IMG/VR virus record: IMGVR_UViG_3300020182_000093 | Span: 1 to 35,739 of that record | DNA length: 35,739 bases | Source of the DNA: a virus | Strand: one strand, 5' to 3' | In this document: piece by piece, positions 16,871 through 24,668 of the stretch | Layout: every line of letters starts with the position of its first letter | Numbering within the stretch: position 1 is the first letter of the stretch | Notes under the pieces: model-generated | The model's input: the letters and a program-made list of their open reading frames with translations, nothing else | What the model was told of the DNA's origin: nothing | Database searches by the model: none | Program-made: the position numbers and the translations under genes

Positions 16871-18609
16871 TGGCTGTCAATGAGCAAGCTAGAAGCCAAG
16901 GGTTTGTAAAGAACCTAGCAAGTAGTTTTAAAAAGCGACAGCAGAATGTTGAGGACGTAGCTAAAAGACAGGCGCTTATGAGCGACCCCCGCATACCGGC
17001 GAGGTTCAAGACTCCCGAAGCATTAGCTAGGCTCAACGCTACACTGGCTCCTGAAGAAAGGATTGTGCCTGCTAATGTAGGCGAGGTTGCCTTGTCGGGA
17101 TTAGGTCAAGCCGCTGGCATGGCAGGAGATATTGTAGGCGAAGGCATGGCTGCTCTGACTCCTGATGCTTTAGGTATTGGAGAAGCTGCAGCTAAAGCAA
17201 CTGAAGCAGTAATGTCAACAGCTCCTGCTCAAGCAGCGACAGAGCTAGTGCTTGACTTCTCTGAGGCTAACCCACGTACTGCTGAGAACCTAGCCAACGT
17301 GTTCAACGTAGCAACAGCAGGTGCAGGTGGAGGTTTAGTTAAAGCAGGAGCCAAGGCTAACAAAGGAGCTTGGGCTGCTGGTGTTGAAAACTACATTGAT
17401 AACTTTTATGGTAATGATAAACCCGATGTTGACCCTACGGAACTAGAAAAAACTTTAGGCTCTATAGCTGTAGCTCTTAAAGACGAGAAGATGTCAGACA
17501 AGAACGTAGCGATGGGAGGTAAAAGAGCTTCAGGTTTAATGAAGTGGGGAACAGGAGGCGCAGCCGCAGCTATTGACAGTCTCCTTAATCCTTACTCAAG
17601 GGCGCTCTATAGAGAAACAGGGATTAGCCGTAAAGCTCAAAAAACTGTTGACGATTTACTCTTTAAGAACAAGGGTAAACCTTCTAAAAGAGATAAAGAT
17701 AAAGCGGTTGCTCAGGTTATCTATAATAGGCACATCCTTGAGCAATCAGATCGTCAAGGAGAAATAGGTAAGCCGCTCTTTGAGATAGAAGACTTTGCAG
17801 CTTCTCAGGGTTATAGGTCTGACACCTTAGATAATTTTATTAAAGGGGCTAACTCAACTAAGTTTACAACTCCAGAAGGTAAAACAAAAAGAGTAAGAGA
17901 AAAAGATTTAACTACGGCTTACGCTAAAATTAATGAAGCATGGGGAAACAGACCAGACCCTAAAAGAAAAGTTATCTTTAAAGAACCTAGTGGTGGCAGC
18001 TCAGGAAACCATATGTCAGATGTCGCACAAAAGCAACCTGCGATTAAACACATTCAAAACATACTATCACAACATAAAGGAACCCCAACTCCTAAGAAGT
18101 TCTACGAGAAACTCAAAGAAGTTTCCGAAAAAACAGGAGAGTTCTCAGTTAATAAGTCATGGAAGGACGCGGAAAGAGAAGGCATCTGGGTACAGGCAGG
18201 ACACGGTGGGGGCGCTATTGTTGAGGGAGGTATTAACAGCTTACTTAAAGTAATGCCAAACGGTAAGGCTGTTGCTTTTATGTCAGACAAGCATGACTTT
18301 TTAGAAAAGCTACCCATAGTCGGTAAGATACTTGAGAAGTCTTTACCAAGAGAGCTGATGGCTGTGTCCGGGCCTATGCACATGGACTTGATGGGGCGTA
18401 AAGATGCAGGAAAAAAACTAGAAAAAGCAGGTAAGCAGAGAAGACAACATGAGAAAGCATCTCCAGTTAAAAGACAAGACAGGCTAGATGAAACTCAGAT
18501 ACTTAAAGACTACGTAGACGCTAGACCTACAGTCGGTGGCATGTTACGTGGGGCTGATCCTTTAACAGGGGCTGGTCTCTTAGCAGCTACTGCTGATTCA
18601 GAAGAATAA
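16870..18609 (+). CDS. Last late gene; putative virion protein of unknown function (579 aa)
   Basis: The protein begins MAVNEQARSQGFVKNLASSF with a basic helical head. Residues about 75-160 are small-residue-rich (GLGQAAGMAGDIVGEGMAAL), possibly a membrane-active stretch. Residues about 180-440 are strongly basic and hydrophilic (FKNKGKPSKRDKDKAV). A Gly/His-rich motif, WVQAGHGGGAIVEGGINSLL, follows near residues 440-460. The Lys/Arg-rich tail ends at TADSEE. It starts at the stop codon of the large ejection protein and precedes the bidirectional terminator. The position suggests an additional ejected protein. The GHGGG motif is eye-catching, but I cannot assign an activity. Confidence 0.6.
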   Translation: MAVNEQARSQGFVKNLASSFKKRQQNVEDVAKRQALMSDPRIPARFKTPEALARLNATLAPEERIVPANVGEVALSGLGQAAGMAGDIVGEGMAALTPDALGIGEAAAKATEAVMSTAPAQAATELVLDFSEANPRTAENLANVFNVATAGAGGGLVKAGAKANKGAWAAGVENYIDNFYGNDKPDVDPTELEKTLGSIAVALKDEKMSDKNVAMGGKRASGLMKWGTGGAAAAIDSLLNPYSRALYRETGISRKAQKTVDDLLFKNKGKPSKRDKDKAVAQVIYNRHILEQSDRQGEIGKPLFEIEDFAASQGYRSDTLDNFIKGANSTKFTTPEGKTKRVREKDLTTAYAKINEAWGNRPDPKRKVIFKEPSGGSSGNHMSDVAQKQPAIKHIQNILSQHKGTPTPKKFYEKLKEVSEKTGEFSVNKSWKDAEREGIWVQAGHGGGAIVEGGINSLLKVMPNGKAVAFMSDKHDFLEKLPIVGKILEKSLPRELMAVSGPMHMDLMGRKDAGKKLEKAGKQRRQHEKASPVKRQDRLDETQILKDYVDARPTVGGMLRGADPLTGAGLLAATADSEE

Positions 18610-18638
18610 AAAAGGGGCCATTGCGGCCCCTAAGTTTT
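18608..18638. terminator. Bidirectional terminator between the two arms
   Basis: GGGGCC at 18614-18619 pairs with GGCCCC at 18625-18630 around an ATTGC loop. An A-run (18608-18613) lies on the left and TTTT (18635-18638) on the right, so it can stop transcripts from both directions. It is the only sequence between the convergent late and early operons. Confidence 0.9.
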
Positions 18639-18640
18639 AT

Positions 18641-20521
18641 CTACACTATCTCACACGCACCACCTACACACGCTAACTCTTGACTTCCTGTCGTGTTATC
18701 CTCTTCCTCGTACTTCTCTAGGTCATTCCAATCCACCCCCTGCGGCATAGACGCTACCATCTCATCGTACTTCTCAGCGTTAATGTCCTCATAAGGAGCT
18801 TGTTGATATACATGATCGCTATATGGCAACAAACTAATCCCACTACACAGATCAAAGTTTTCCCATATCCACTGTGCTACTTGCAGGAACTCACTATCCG
18901 TATAGTACACAGTGATACTTGGCTTATGTTCGCACCAGTGATTCTGGTAAGCCTTCCAAAGCTCTAGCTGCTGCATAGCTCCTACCTGCTTAACTGTCAC
19001 AGAGGACTCTGGAGCCTTCACAGGGAAGCTAAAGACTGCTGACGTAGGTGACATCACATCCTGCTCTACAGGGAATCCTGACTGTCCCATGAAGACTGCA
19101 AGCGGGTCTTTGTGGTCGCTACGTACTCTGCGAATGTAATGCTTAGAGAAGCGAGGATGGATACCACTAGCACTATCGACAAGCTGAGATACAGTACCGC
19201 TAGGCTTGACGCATGTAATAGCCGCAGACTGATTAATGCCAAGCTTCGCAGCCCACTCCTTATTCGTATCCAAAGCAACATCTCGTACTTCCTCCAACCA
19301 CTTGCCTAAGTCCTTAGACTCTCCCTTACTCAACAGGTAGTGATCCATAATGCCTGTCATGCTGACACCCAGTAGTGCTTCTTCCTCAGTGTTCTTCTTC
19401 CAGCAGTTACGCAGGTATCTGAAGTCTGTCAAGGTAGCCTGTAGCGTGCCAATGATAGCAGCCATCTCTGCCTTCTTCTTGAGACTAGCCAGTGTGTCAT
19501 CAGGACGTACTACAATCTCTGACAGGTTACAGAACTGGTTGCTACGCAGGATAATCTCAGAGCATGGGTTAGTACCAAAGTCCTGATCAGGGTCACGTCT
19601 ACCGTTACGTGCTGCAATCTTCTGAGCTGCTACACGGCTAAAGATACCACGCTCTCCCGCCTTACTCTCGTACATGTTCTGCATCTCGCCTAAGAAGGAC
19701 TCAAAGTCTGGCTTCTCAGTGTACGCTACGCTGTTGTTAGCAAGCCTACGGTGGCCCTCATGTCTCCACCAGTCTCCTGACTTAGCCTTCGCCATACGTG
19801 GGTCAGACAGGTTAGAGAGGCTGATTAGGGCTGATCTACGCACACCACCGACCACTACAATGTCCGCTATCTTACACACTATATCGTGGCACTCAATGCT
19901 CGTGAGCTTACGTCCTGCGGCCTTCTGGAATATCTCTACGCAGAAGTTGAACAGGTCTAGCAGTGGTTCATGTCCGCTTGCACGTCCGCCAAAGGTTTTC
20001 AGTCTAGCCCCTGCTGGTCGTACCCTGCTCATGTCCCACTCAGGTATCTTACCAGCATACAGCATAGCTATCAGCTCGCGGAATGCAGAGGCCCAGCCTA
20101 TCTTGCTGTCGCTAACAACAATAACACTGTCAGTCTTGTGGAAGGTCTCCGCAACTACTGGAAGCTTAGTAATGAAGTTACGCTCTACGCTGAAGCCCAC
20201 GCCTGTACCGCACATCAACACGTACATCAACTCGTCAAAGCTACGTGGTGAGTCAATGGCTAAGTAACTACAATTAAATCCAGCTACGTTGTCTTTGTCT
20301 AGGGCTTCACCTGCTGTCATCATGCAGCGCATACTAGGCATAACGTCCATGTTATGTATAGCGTCAAACATCTTACTGCTAGTCTGCTGATCTAACTGAC
20401 CTCTGTCAACCCAGAAGGCTACATAGCGGTTCACTGTCTCTGCCCATGTCTCTCTGCGCTTCTGCTCAGGTAGCCATCGTGCGTAGCGGCTCTTGTGTAT
20501 AAACTGTTGGTACTGATCCAT
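18641..20521 (-). CDS. nrdJ: Adenosylcobalamin-dependent ribonucleotide reductase, class II
   Basis: The 626-residue enzyme reduces ribonucleotides to deoxyribonucleotides with a B12-generated thiyl radical, without needing oxygen or a small subunit. Visible residues are C84 (GFNCSYLAID) pairing with C331, and the catalytic NPCSE motif with C320 and E322. A VKPSGTVSQLVDSASGIHPR segment is typical of monomeric NrdJ, and a C-terminal redox pair C618/C623 (CVGGAC) is re-reduced by a thioredoxin. It resembles the monomeric Lactobacillus-type enzyme rather than NrdA. It ends the leftward operon beside the terminator, and its ATG overlaps the upstream stop as TAATG. It would supply dNTPs for replication and makes the phage depend on host or environmental cobalamin. 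No thioredoxin or cobalamin riboswitch was found. Confidence 0.95.
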   Translation of the reverse strand: MDQYQQFIHKSRYARWLPEQKRRETWAETVNRYVAFWVDRGQLDQQTSSKMFDAIHNMDVMPSMRCMMTAGEALDKDNVAGFNCSYLAIDSPRSFDELMYVLMCGTGVGFSVERNFITKLPVVAETFHKTDSVIVVSDSKIGWASAFRELIAMLYAGKIPEWDMSRVRPAGARLKTFGGRASGHEPLLDLFNFCVEIFQKAAGRKLTSIECHDIVCKIADIVVVGGVRRSALISLSNLSDPRMAKAKSGDWWRHEGHRRLANNSVAYTEKPDFESFLGEMQNMYESKAGERGIFSRVAAQKIAARNGRRDPDQDFGTNPCSEIILRSNQFCNLSEIVVRPDDTLASLKKKAEMAAIIGTLQATLTDFRYLRNCWKKNTEEEALLGVSMTGIMDHYLLSKGESKDLGKWLEEVRDVALDTNKEWAAKLGINQSAAITCVKPSGTVSQLVDSASGIHPRFSKHYIRRVRSDHKDPLAVFMGQSGFPVEQDVMSPTSAVFSFPVKAPESSVTVKQVGAMQQLELWKAYQNHWCEHKPSITVYYTDSEFLQVAQWIWENFDLCSGISLLPYSDHVYQQAPYEDINAEKYDEMVASMPQGVDWNDLEKYEEEDNTTGSQELACVGGACEIV

Positions 20522-20709
20522 TATTCTTCCTCATCTAGTGGTACGTGGTAGGAGCATGCTTTTAAGAAGTAATCAAACTGCTCTCTCATGTCAGATAATG
20601 TTAACGGGTCGCTATATATCGTATAGACTATCTTGACTGCTGGGCATATTCTTTCTACTTCTCCGAACTCTGGATAGTGTATCAGCTCAAACTTAGGTTG
20701 TCTGTCCAT
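20521..20709 (-). CDS. Conserved hypothetical protein (62 aa)
   Basis: The sequence begins MDRQPKFELIHYPEFGEVER, continues KIVYTIYSDPLTLSDMREQF and ends with an acidic DEEE. It is a small mixed alpha/beta protein without cysteines in pairs, membrane spans or known motifs. It is locked between DUF3310 and nrdJ by TGATG and TAATG overlaps, so it is probably co-translated with the reductase. A nucleotide-metabolism link is guessed from position only. Confidence 0.7.
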   Translation of the reverse strand: MDRQPKFELIHYPEFGEVERICPAVKIVYTIYSDPLTLSDMREQFDYFLKACSYHVPLDEEE

Positions 20710-21080
20710 CAGCTATTCTCCTCTGTTACCATTGCTGTTAGCTTTCGTAAGTACCAACCAGCTTTCTGTAGGTCTTCTACCTGCTTACCCTTGTAGTCAT
20801 AGCGCCACAAATACTTCATGCAGTTGCCCTTGAGGTAGCCTTTGAATGCATGACTGGACATGGATTCCTCTATTGCATCAATACACTCTATATTCCCTGA
20901 GTTGTAGTGTTTAGGTGCGCCTACCATATCTTCTTCTTCTTCCTCGTCTTCCCAGAGGTCTGCATCTTCATCGTGTGCTGCCTTCATCCATGCCTCTAGT
21001 CCTGTCTTTTTCTCAATAGCAGGTGCTTGCTTTCTCAGGGCATCCCACTGTGCTGGTGTTGCGTCATTGAGTCTCATCAT
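20709..21080 (-). CDS. DUF3310 family protein (putative nucleotide kinase-like)
   Basis: The protein has 123 residues. The C-terminal half has the family pattern: PKHYNSGNIECIDAIEES, FKGYLKGNCMKYLWRYDYKG and EDLQKAGWYLRKL. DUF3310 (PF11753) proteins are common in phages and are often labelled nucleotide kinase from distant relation to T7 gp1.7; direct activity here is not shown. An acidic run (WEDEEEEEDM) separates it from a variable N-terminus. I chose the ATG at 21080 because GAGGA lies 6-7 bases upstream; a TTG at 21083 is also in frame. Its start overlaps the upstream 56-residue gene. Confidence 0.85.
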   Translation of the reverse strand: MMRLNDATPAQWDALRKQAPAIEKKTGLEAWMKAAHDEDADLWEDEEEEEDMVGAPKHYNSGNIECIDAIEESMSSHAFKGYLKGNCMKYLWRYDYKGKQVEDLQKAGWYLRKLTAMVTEENS

Positions 21081-21234
21081 CAAAGTCCTCTGTTATTCTG
21101 TCAAAGTTTCTAATTAGTCTATGTTCAAATGCTTCTACTAAGTCTGTCGTGGTAATGTTTAACAACTCACATATCATCTCTTCGTCACAGAACATTACAA
21201 TCTTTTCTTTAAGTTCCTCCAATGTCATGGCCAT
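21064..21234 (-). CDS. Small conserved acidic protein (56 aa)
   Basis: The reading frame encodes MAMTLEELKEKIVMFCDEEM, then ICELLNITTTDLVEAFEHRL, then an acidic end (DRITEDFDDETQ). The start shares its first base with the endonuclease stop (TAATG) and the end overlaps the DUF3310 start. The helix-turn-helix-like pattern LLNITTTDLVEAFEHRL is common to short phage proteins of unknown role. It could bind DNA or act as an accessory to the nuclease, but there is no direct evidence. Confidence 0.7.
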   Translation of the reverse strand: MAMTLEELKEKIVMFCDEEMICELLNITTTDLVEAFEHRLIRNFDRITEDFDDETQ

Positions 21235-21605
21235 TAGACTTTCTTCCTTTTGATGTACCGTGTCATCTCCTTGGCTGTCTCTACAGTGTAGTGCTGGAAC
21301 CCTTCCTTCTCACACCACTCTCCCATAGTTATCTTACCACCTTTACGTACCTTCTTGTTAGGGTTTGACAACACAAAGATTAACTCCCACTCAGGCATTG
21401 AATCTCTAATGGCTGTGTACTTCTGTGTGTCACCTACCCTGAAGAACCCTTTACACTCTATCAGTATTGCCTTGTCCTCGTGTACGAAGTCCGGTAGATA
21501 CTTCTTGTGTACTGTGTACGGTATGCCATACGGTTCAAACTTGTACTGTCCATCTAACTTCTCTGATAAATCCTTCTCAAGTCCTGACCTAAAAGCCCTC
21601 TTCAT
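21234..21605 (-). CDS. T7 endonuclease I-like Holliday junction resolvase
   Basis: The 123-residue protein carries the T7 gp3 pattern: AFRSGLEKDL (E10), YLPDF (D39) and LIECKGFF (E50, K52), then a C-terminal MGEWCEKEGFQHY. These correspond to the T7 active site E20, D55, E65 and K67. The enzyme cuts branched DNA, helps degrade the host chromosome and resolves junctions before packaging. It is slightly shorter than the T7 enzyme (149 residues). It overlaps the end of the upstream exonuclease by 17 bases and has a GGAGGT ribosome-binding site. Confidence 0.9.
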   Translation of the reverse strand: MKRAFRSGLEKDLSEKLDGQYKFEPYGIPYTVHKKYLPDFVHEDKAILIECKGFFRVGDTQKYTAIRDSMPEWELIFVLSNPNKKVRKGGKITMGEWCEKEGFQHYTVETAKEMTRYIKRKKV

Positions 21606-22476
21606 CTGGCATTACCTCCTGTACCTTGGGTTCCTTTACTACGTCTACTAAGTACTTTGGCCCGTAGGAGTAAGCGAAGACCCGTAAGTTTGGATAGCAG
21701 TGGTCTTTGAATTGACAGTAAGAGCAGCCAATAGATAGCTTTGAGTTTCCTGATTTGCCGTCCGGTACGGGTTGGTAACACCACTCCGCTGGCTCTGGCT
21801 GCTCTACTAGCTTTTTTACATGCTTCACCCTGTCAACTATGTCGCCCTTCAGTACCTCGTAGACAGGAGCCTCTGTGTCCGTGAGGTCATACTTGAGGTA
21901 GGTCAGGTGTCCATTGGCTTTGTCCATTGCAAGCCATCCAAACTCTGTCTGTCCCTCTGAGTGTGCGTAGGCTTTGATCTGATCAATATAACCAAAGGGA
22001 TCGTCGTATGCCAGTGTACCATCCTTAAACTTCTTGAACCCAAAGCTGCTTGCTGACTTGACATCAGTAACAACACCGTCAATCTTGCAGTCCATGTGAC
22101 CCACAATTCCTTCAACATTACATACCTTCTGTTCGTCAGTTACACTGTGGCCAGCCATGCGGGTCAGGAACAGCAACATCTCTTCAATCAAGTGACCGTA
22201 CATAAACTTGATGTAGGTGTGTGGCTGCAGCTCTTCACCTTCTGTACCGTTAAAGTGATTCCAGAGATACTTGTCGGTGCGGCCGATATTGCTGAGGCGT
22301 AGCCTCCGGTTATCCTCTCGCTTCTTCCGACCAAACTCAGTACGCATCAGTGCCTTGACACCTTCTCCGAACTTCTCTATCTCTGCTTCTACATCTACAG
22401 AGGGATCAGCGTCCTTGCTTTCCATCAGTGCGTAGATGTCCGCTACTACATTGTCCGTTGTTTTATTAGTACTCAT
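21589..22476 (-). CDS. PD-(D/E)XK exonuclease (Cas4/RecB-like fold)
   Basis: The 295-residue protein shows a PD-(D/E)XK core: GHLIEE near residues 94-99, VGHMDCKIDG with D129, then VVTDVKSAS with D138 and K140, and YIDQIKAYA with Q166. A C-terminal cysteine group (CSYCQFKDHC) may hold a metal or iron-sulphur cluster as in Cas4 or AddB-like nucleases, but a fourth cysteine is not certain. It probably fills the role of T7 gp6 exonuclease in host DNA breakdown, primer removal and recombination. It sits between polymerase and resolvase genes, and a GGAAGTGAT ribosome-binding site precedes the ATG. Confidence 0.85.
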   Translation of the reverse strand: MSTNKTTDNVVADIYALMESKDADPSVDVEAEIEKFGEGVKALMRTEFGRKKREDNRRLRLSNIGRTDKYLWNHFNGTEGEELQPHTYIKFMYGHLIEEMLLFLTRMAGHSVTDEQKVCNVEGIVGHMDCKIDGVVTDVKSASSFGFKKFKDGTLAYDDPFGYIDQIKAYAHSEGQTEFGWLAMDKANGHLTYLKYDLTDTEAPVYEVLKGDIVDRVKHVKKLVEQPEPAEWCYQPVPDGKSGNSKLSIGCSYCQFKDHCYPNLRVFAYSYGPKYLVDVVKEPKVQEVMPDEEGF

Positions 22477-22969
22477 GTATCACTTCCAGTATTAGTTCGT
22501 TTGCTATCGGAGGTGGCAACCTGAACCACTCGTTGATGTTGTCACATTCCTTTGCTAGTCTTACGTGTGCTGCTGCCTCCGCTGCTCTCCTGTCATCTAC
22601 CTCGTAGGAATAAACCAAGATGTAATCTCTGAACGGTGAGGATGTTTGATAACTCTTAAGCCTATCCTCTGAGTCTACCGCCATCCCTACCTTGACCCAC
22701 TCAGGCCACGCCGGGTTAGTCATTACATATACATACCCTTCCTTGACTTGGTTGTACACTTCCTGTGTCTTCCAGCCGAACAGTTTAGCCAACAGACTGG
22801 GAGACCTTTCCCCTCTCTTAATCCTATTCTCTACTCTGCGTATGTCATAACATGTCTTACATTTGTAATGCTTCTTAGCTACAAAGGACTCATACCAGTT
22901 GTCTTGCGTTAAAGGTACTGAGCAGCTGATACACTCCTTATCAGTGGGTATCTGCCCAGCTGGTTCCAA
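22466..22969 (-). CDS. GIY-YIG-type (T5orf172/MUG113-like) putative homing endonuclease
   Basis: The N-terminal part has a zinc-finger pattern (ECISCSVPL and YKCKTCYDIRR, giving CxxC plus CxxC). The C-terminal part has GYVYVMTNPAWPEWVKVGMA, then DRLKSYQTSSPF and a later RAAEAAAHVRL, the layout of the T5orf172 branch of GIY-YIG nucleases. Such genes are often mobile and insert beside replication genes. I start it at the TTG at 22969, which has a GGAG 9 bases upstream and overlaps the polymerase by 29 bases. A longer form from the ATG at 23092 would read 152 bases of the polymerase gene, including its catalytic HDE motif, out of frame and is unlikely. A regulatory DNA-binding role is the main alternative. 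Confidence 0.75.
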   Translation of the reverse strand: MEPAGQIPTDKECISCSVPLTQDNWYESFVAKKHYKCKTCYDIRRVENRIKRGERSPSLLAKLFGWKTQEVYNQVKEGYVYVMTNPAWPEWVKVGMAVDSEDRLKSYQTSSPFRDYILVYSYEVDDRRAAEAAAHVRLAKECDNINEWFRLPPPIANELILEVIHEY

Positions 22970-24668
22970 CCTTGTAATCTCCGGCGAGAGGGCAGTTGAG
23001 TTTGTAGTGGAGTCCTGCAGCTTCAACACAACTTGCTGCCAGTCCTCCGAAAACCTCTGCTTTCTCTTGTCTGACTTCTGTCTGGATTTCATCGTGGATG
23101 TTCCCTAAAAAGTTAAAGTCTATACCCCATAGTATAGCATATTCATGCAGTAAACACAAGGCTTTCTTCATAACGATGGCCCCGGCTGACTGGAGTAAGC
23201 TATTCAATGCAGCGTGTTCTGATCGTATGGCGATCCTTCTTTTATCCAAGCCATAAACATAGCCTCTTGTAGCCGCCATTCCAACTCGTGTTCGTAACTC
23301 TCCAAGAGCTGGCGTATTTGCGAGGAACTTTTCCTTAAGTCTCTGACCGTCCTTTCTAGTTCCACCAACGATGCTTCCGATTTTGGCATCTCCGGCCCCA
23401 TACAGGAAAGCGTAGATGAAAGTCTTAGCTTGATCTCTAGTGTCAAGGCCCGCAGCCAACTGATTTGCCGTGTGTATATCTCCGTTGAGTATTTCATTTG
23501 TGTATCCTTCATCGTTCATGTAATGTGCCAACATACGTAGCTCAAGACCGCTGGCATCCATACCAACTAGCTTGTATCCTTCCTGTACCGTCCACACATC
23601 ACGACACTGCTTGCCGTAGGGTGAGTAGACCGCTGGTACCTGCCCCATATTGGGACTGGAGTGCGTCATGCGTCCTGTCACTGCTCCGTTGGTGTTCACA
23701 TACCCGTGTACTCTACCGTCATCCTCGACTGCTTCTAGCCAGCTTTGCACCTGTGCGACACGCTTCTGTATCATCAGGTACTCAGCTATCAGGGAAGCCT
23801 GTGGTATTCCTTTCACTGTACTCAGCACCGCCTCGTCTACGATGGCTTGTCCTGTCTCAGTAAATTGCTTAGGCTTCCAGCCAAAGTACTGGAGGTATCG
23901 TCCTATCTGCTGTCGTGAACCCAAGTTAAACTCTGGGTAGTCAAGACGGCTGAAGGGAGCGACTGCGGTAGTCCACTGATCGCCTAAGAACTTAAGTCCA
24001 ACAACAGAGTACGTACCGTCTTTCTTAATCTTGGGGGTAATCTCTTTGACAAATGTCGGTAACGGTTTGAAAGTCTGATGCACTTCGTCTTCAAGGTCAT
24101 TCTTCTTCTCCTTCAGTTCTGCTAGTAATACGAATGCTTTCTCTTGATCTAAGAGCCAGCCTGTTTTAATCTGCTTTGATATAATGCTTTGTACTTGGTG
24201 TTCCAAGCTAATGCTTTCAGCTCCAAAATCTGCAAGGTCAAGAAGTAATCTCTTGTACACCAGCACATTAACATTAACGTCTTGCTTGCAATAGTCCACC
24301 ATATCCTGCGAATAATTATCCCAGTCATCGTGATCTCCTTTAGATTGATTAAGTCTGTCACCCCAGTTACGGAGAGAGTGACCGCCCTCTCGTGAAGGGT
24401 TGGCCAGTCTCGACATGACTAATGTGTCAGTAACCTTGCACTTACTAAAGTCTGTACCCAGCAGCTCCTCAAGGACAGGGATGTCATAGTCAATGATGTT
24501 GTGACCTATGATCTCACACTCTCCAAGACCTGCAATGTAGTCGTTGAACGCTAGTAACGAATCACCTGAGAACGTATGCGTCTCACCGGTGTCCAGTTCC
24601 GTAGCTACAATTACCCAGACCTTTGTAGGCTTAAGGCCGTTAGCTTCTATGTCGAATACGATTTGCAT
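22941..24668 (-). CDS. polA: DNA polymerase I family (family A) with 3'-5' exonuclease
   Basis: The 575-residue replicative polymerase has a proofreading exonuclease at the N-terminus: FDIEANG (D6, E8), GHNIID (N57, D60) and DMVDYCKQD (Y126, D130). The polymerase domain has motif A GMDASGLELRM (D371), motif B RDQAKTFIYAFLYG (R411, K415, Y419) and motif C HDEIQ (D526, E527). It ends in WADTH, much like the T7 enzyme's WAICH. The residue equivalent to E. coli Phe762 is Tyr419, as in T7. At 575 residues it is shorter than T7 gp5 (704), so a full thioredoxin-binding insert is probably absent. It starts on the last base of the helicase stop codon. Confidence 0.95.
   Translation of the reverse strand: MQIVFDIEANGLKPTKVWVIVATELDTGETHTFSGDSLLAFNDYIAGLGECEIIGHNIIDYDIPVLEELLGTDFSKCKVTDTLVMSRLANPSREGGHSLRNWGDRLNQSKGDHDDWDNYSQDMVDYCKQDVNVNVLVYKRLLLDLADFGAESISLEHQVQSIISKQIKTGWLLDQEKAFVLLAELKEKKNDLEDEVHQTFKPLPTFVKEITPKIKKDGTYSVVGLKFLGDQWTTAVAPFSRLDYPEFNLGSRQQIGRYLQYFGWKPKQFTETGQAIVDEAVLSTVKGIPQASLIAEYLMIQKRVAQVQSWLEAVEDDGRVHGYVNTNGAVTGRMTHSSPNMGQVPAVYSPYGKQCRDVWTVQEGYKLVGMDASGLELRMLAHYMNDEGYTNEILNGDIHTANQLAAGLDTRDQAKTFIYAFLYGAGDAKIGSIVGGTRKDGQRLKEKFLANTPALGELRTRVGMAATRGYVYGLDKRRIAIRSEHAALNSLLQSAGAIVMKKALCLLHEYAILWGIDFNFLGNIHDEIQTEVRQEKAEVFGGLAASCVEAAGLHYKLNCPLAGDYKVGTSWADTH

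Noticed and set aside
19674-20267. A 197-codon plus-strand frame opposite nrdJ
   Set aside because: It is antisense to a clearly conserved enzyme, without a ribosome-binding site or sensible composition.
22970-23092. Longer start for the homing-endonuclease-like gene
   Set aside because: It would read the polymerase's catalytic HDE region in another frame for over 120 extra bases. A TTG with a good ribosome-binding site at 22969 is more economical.
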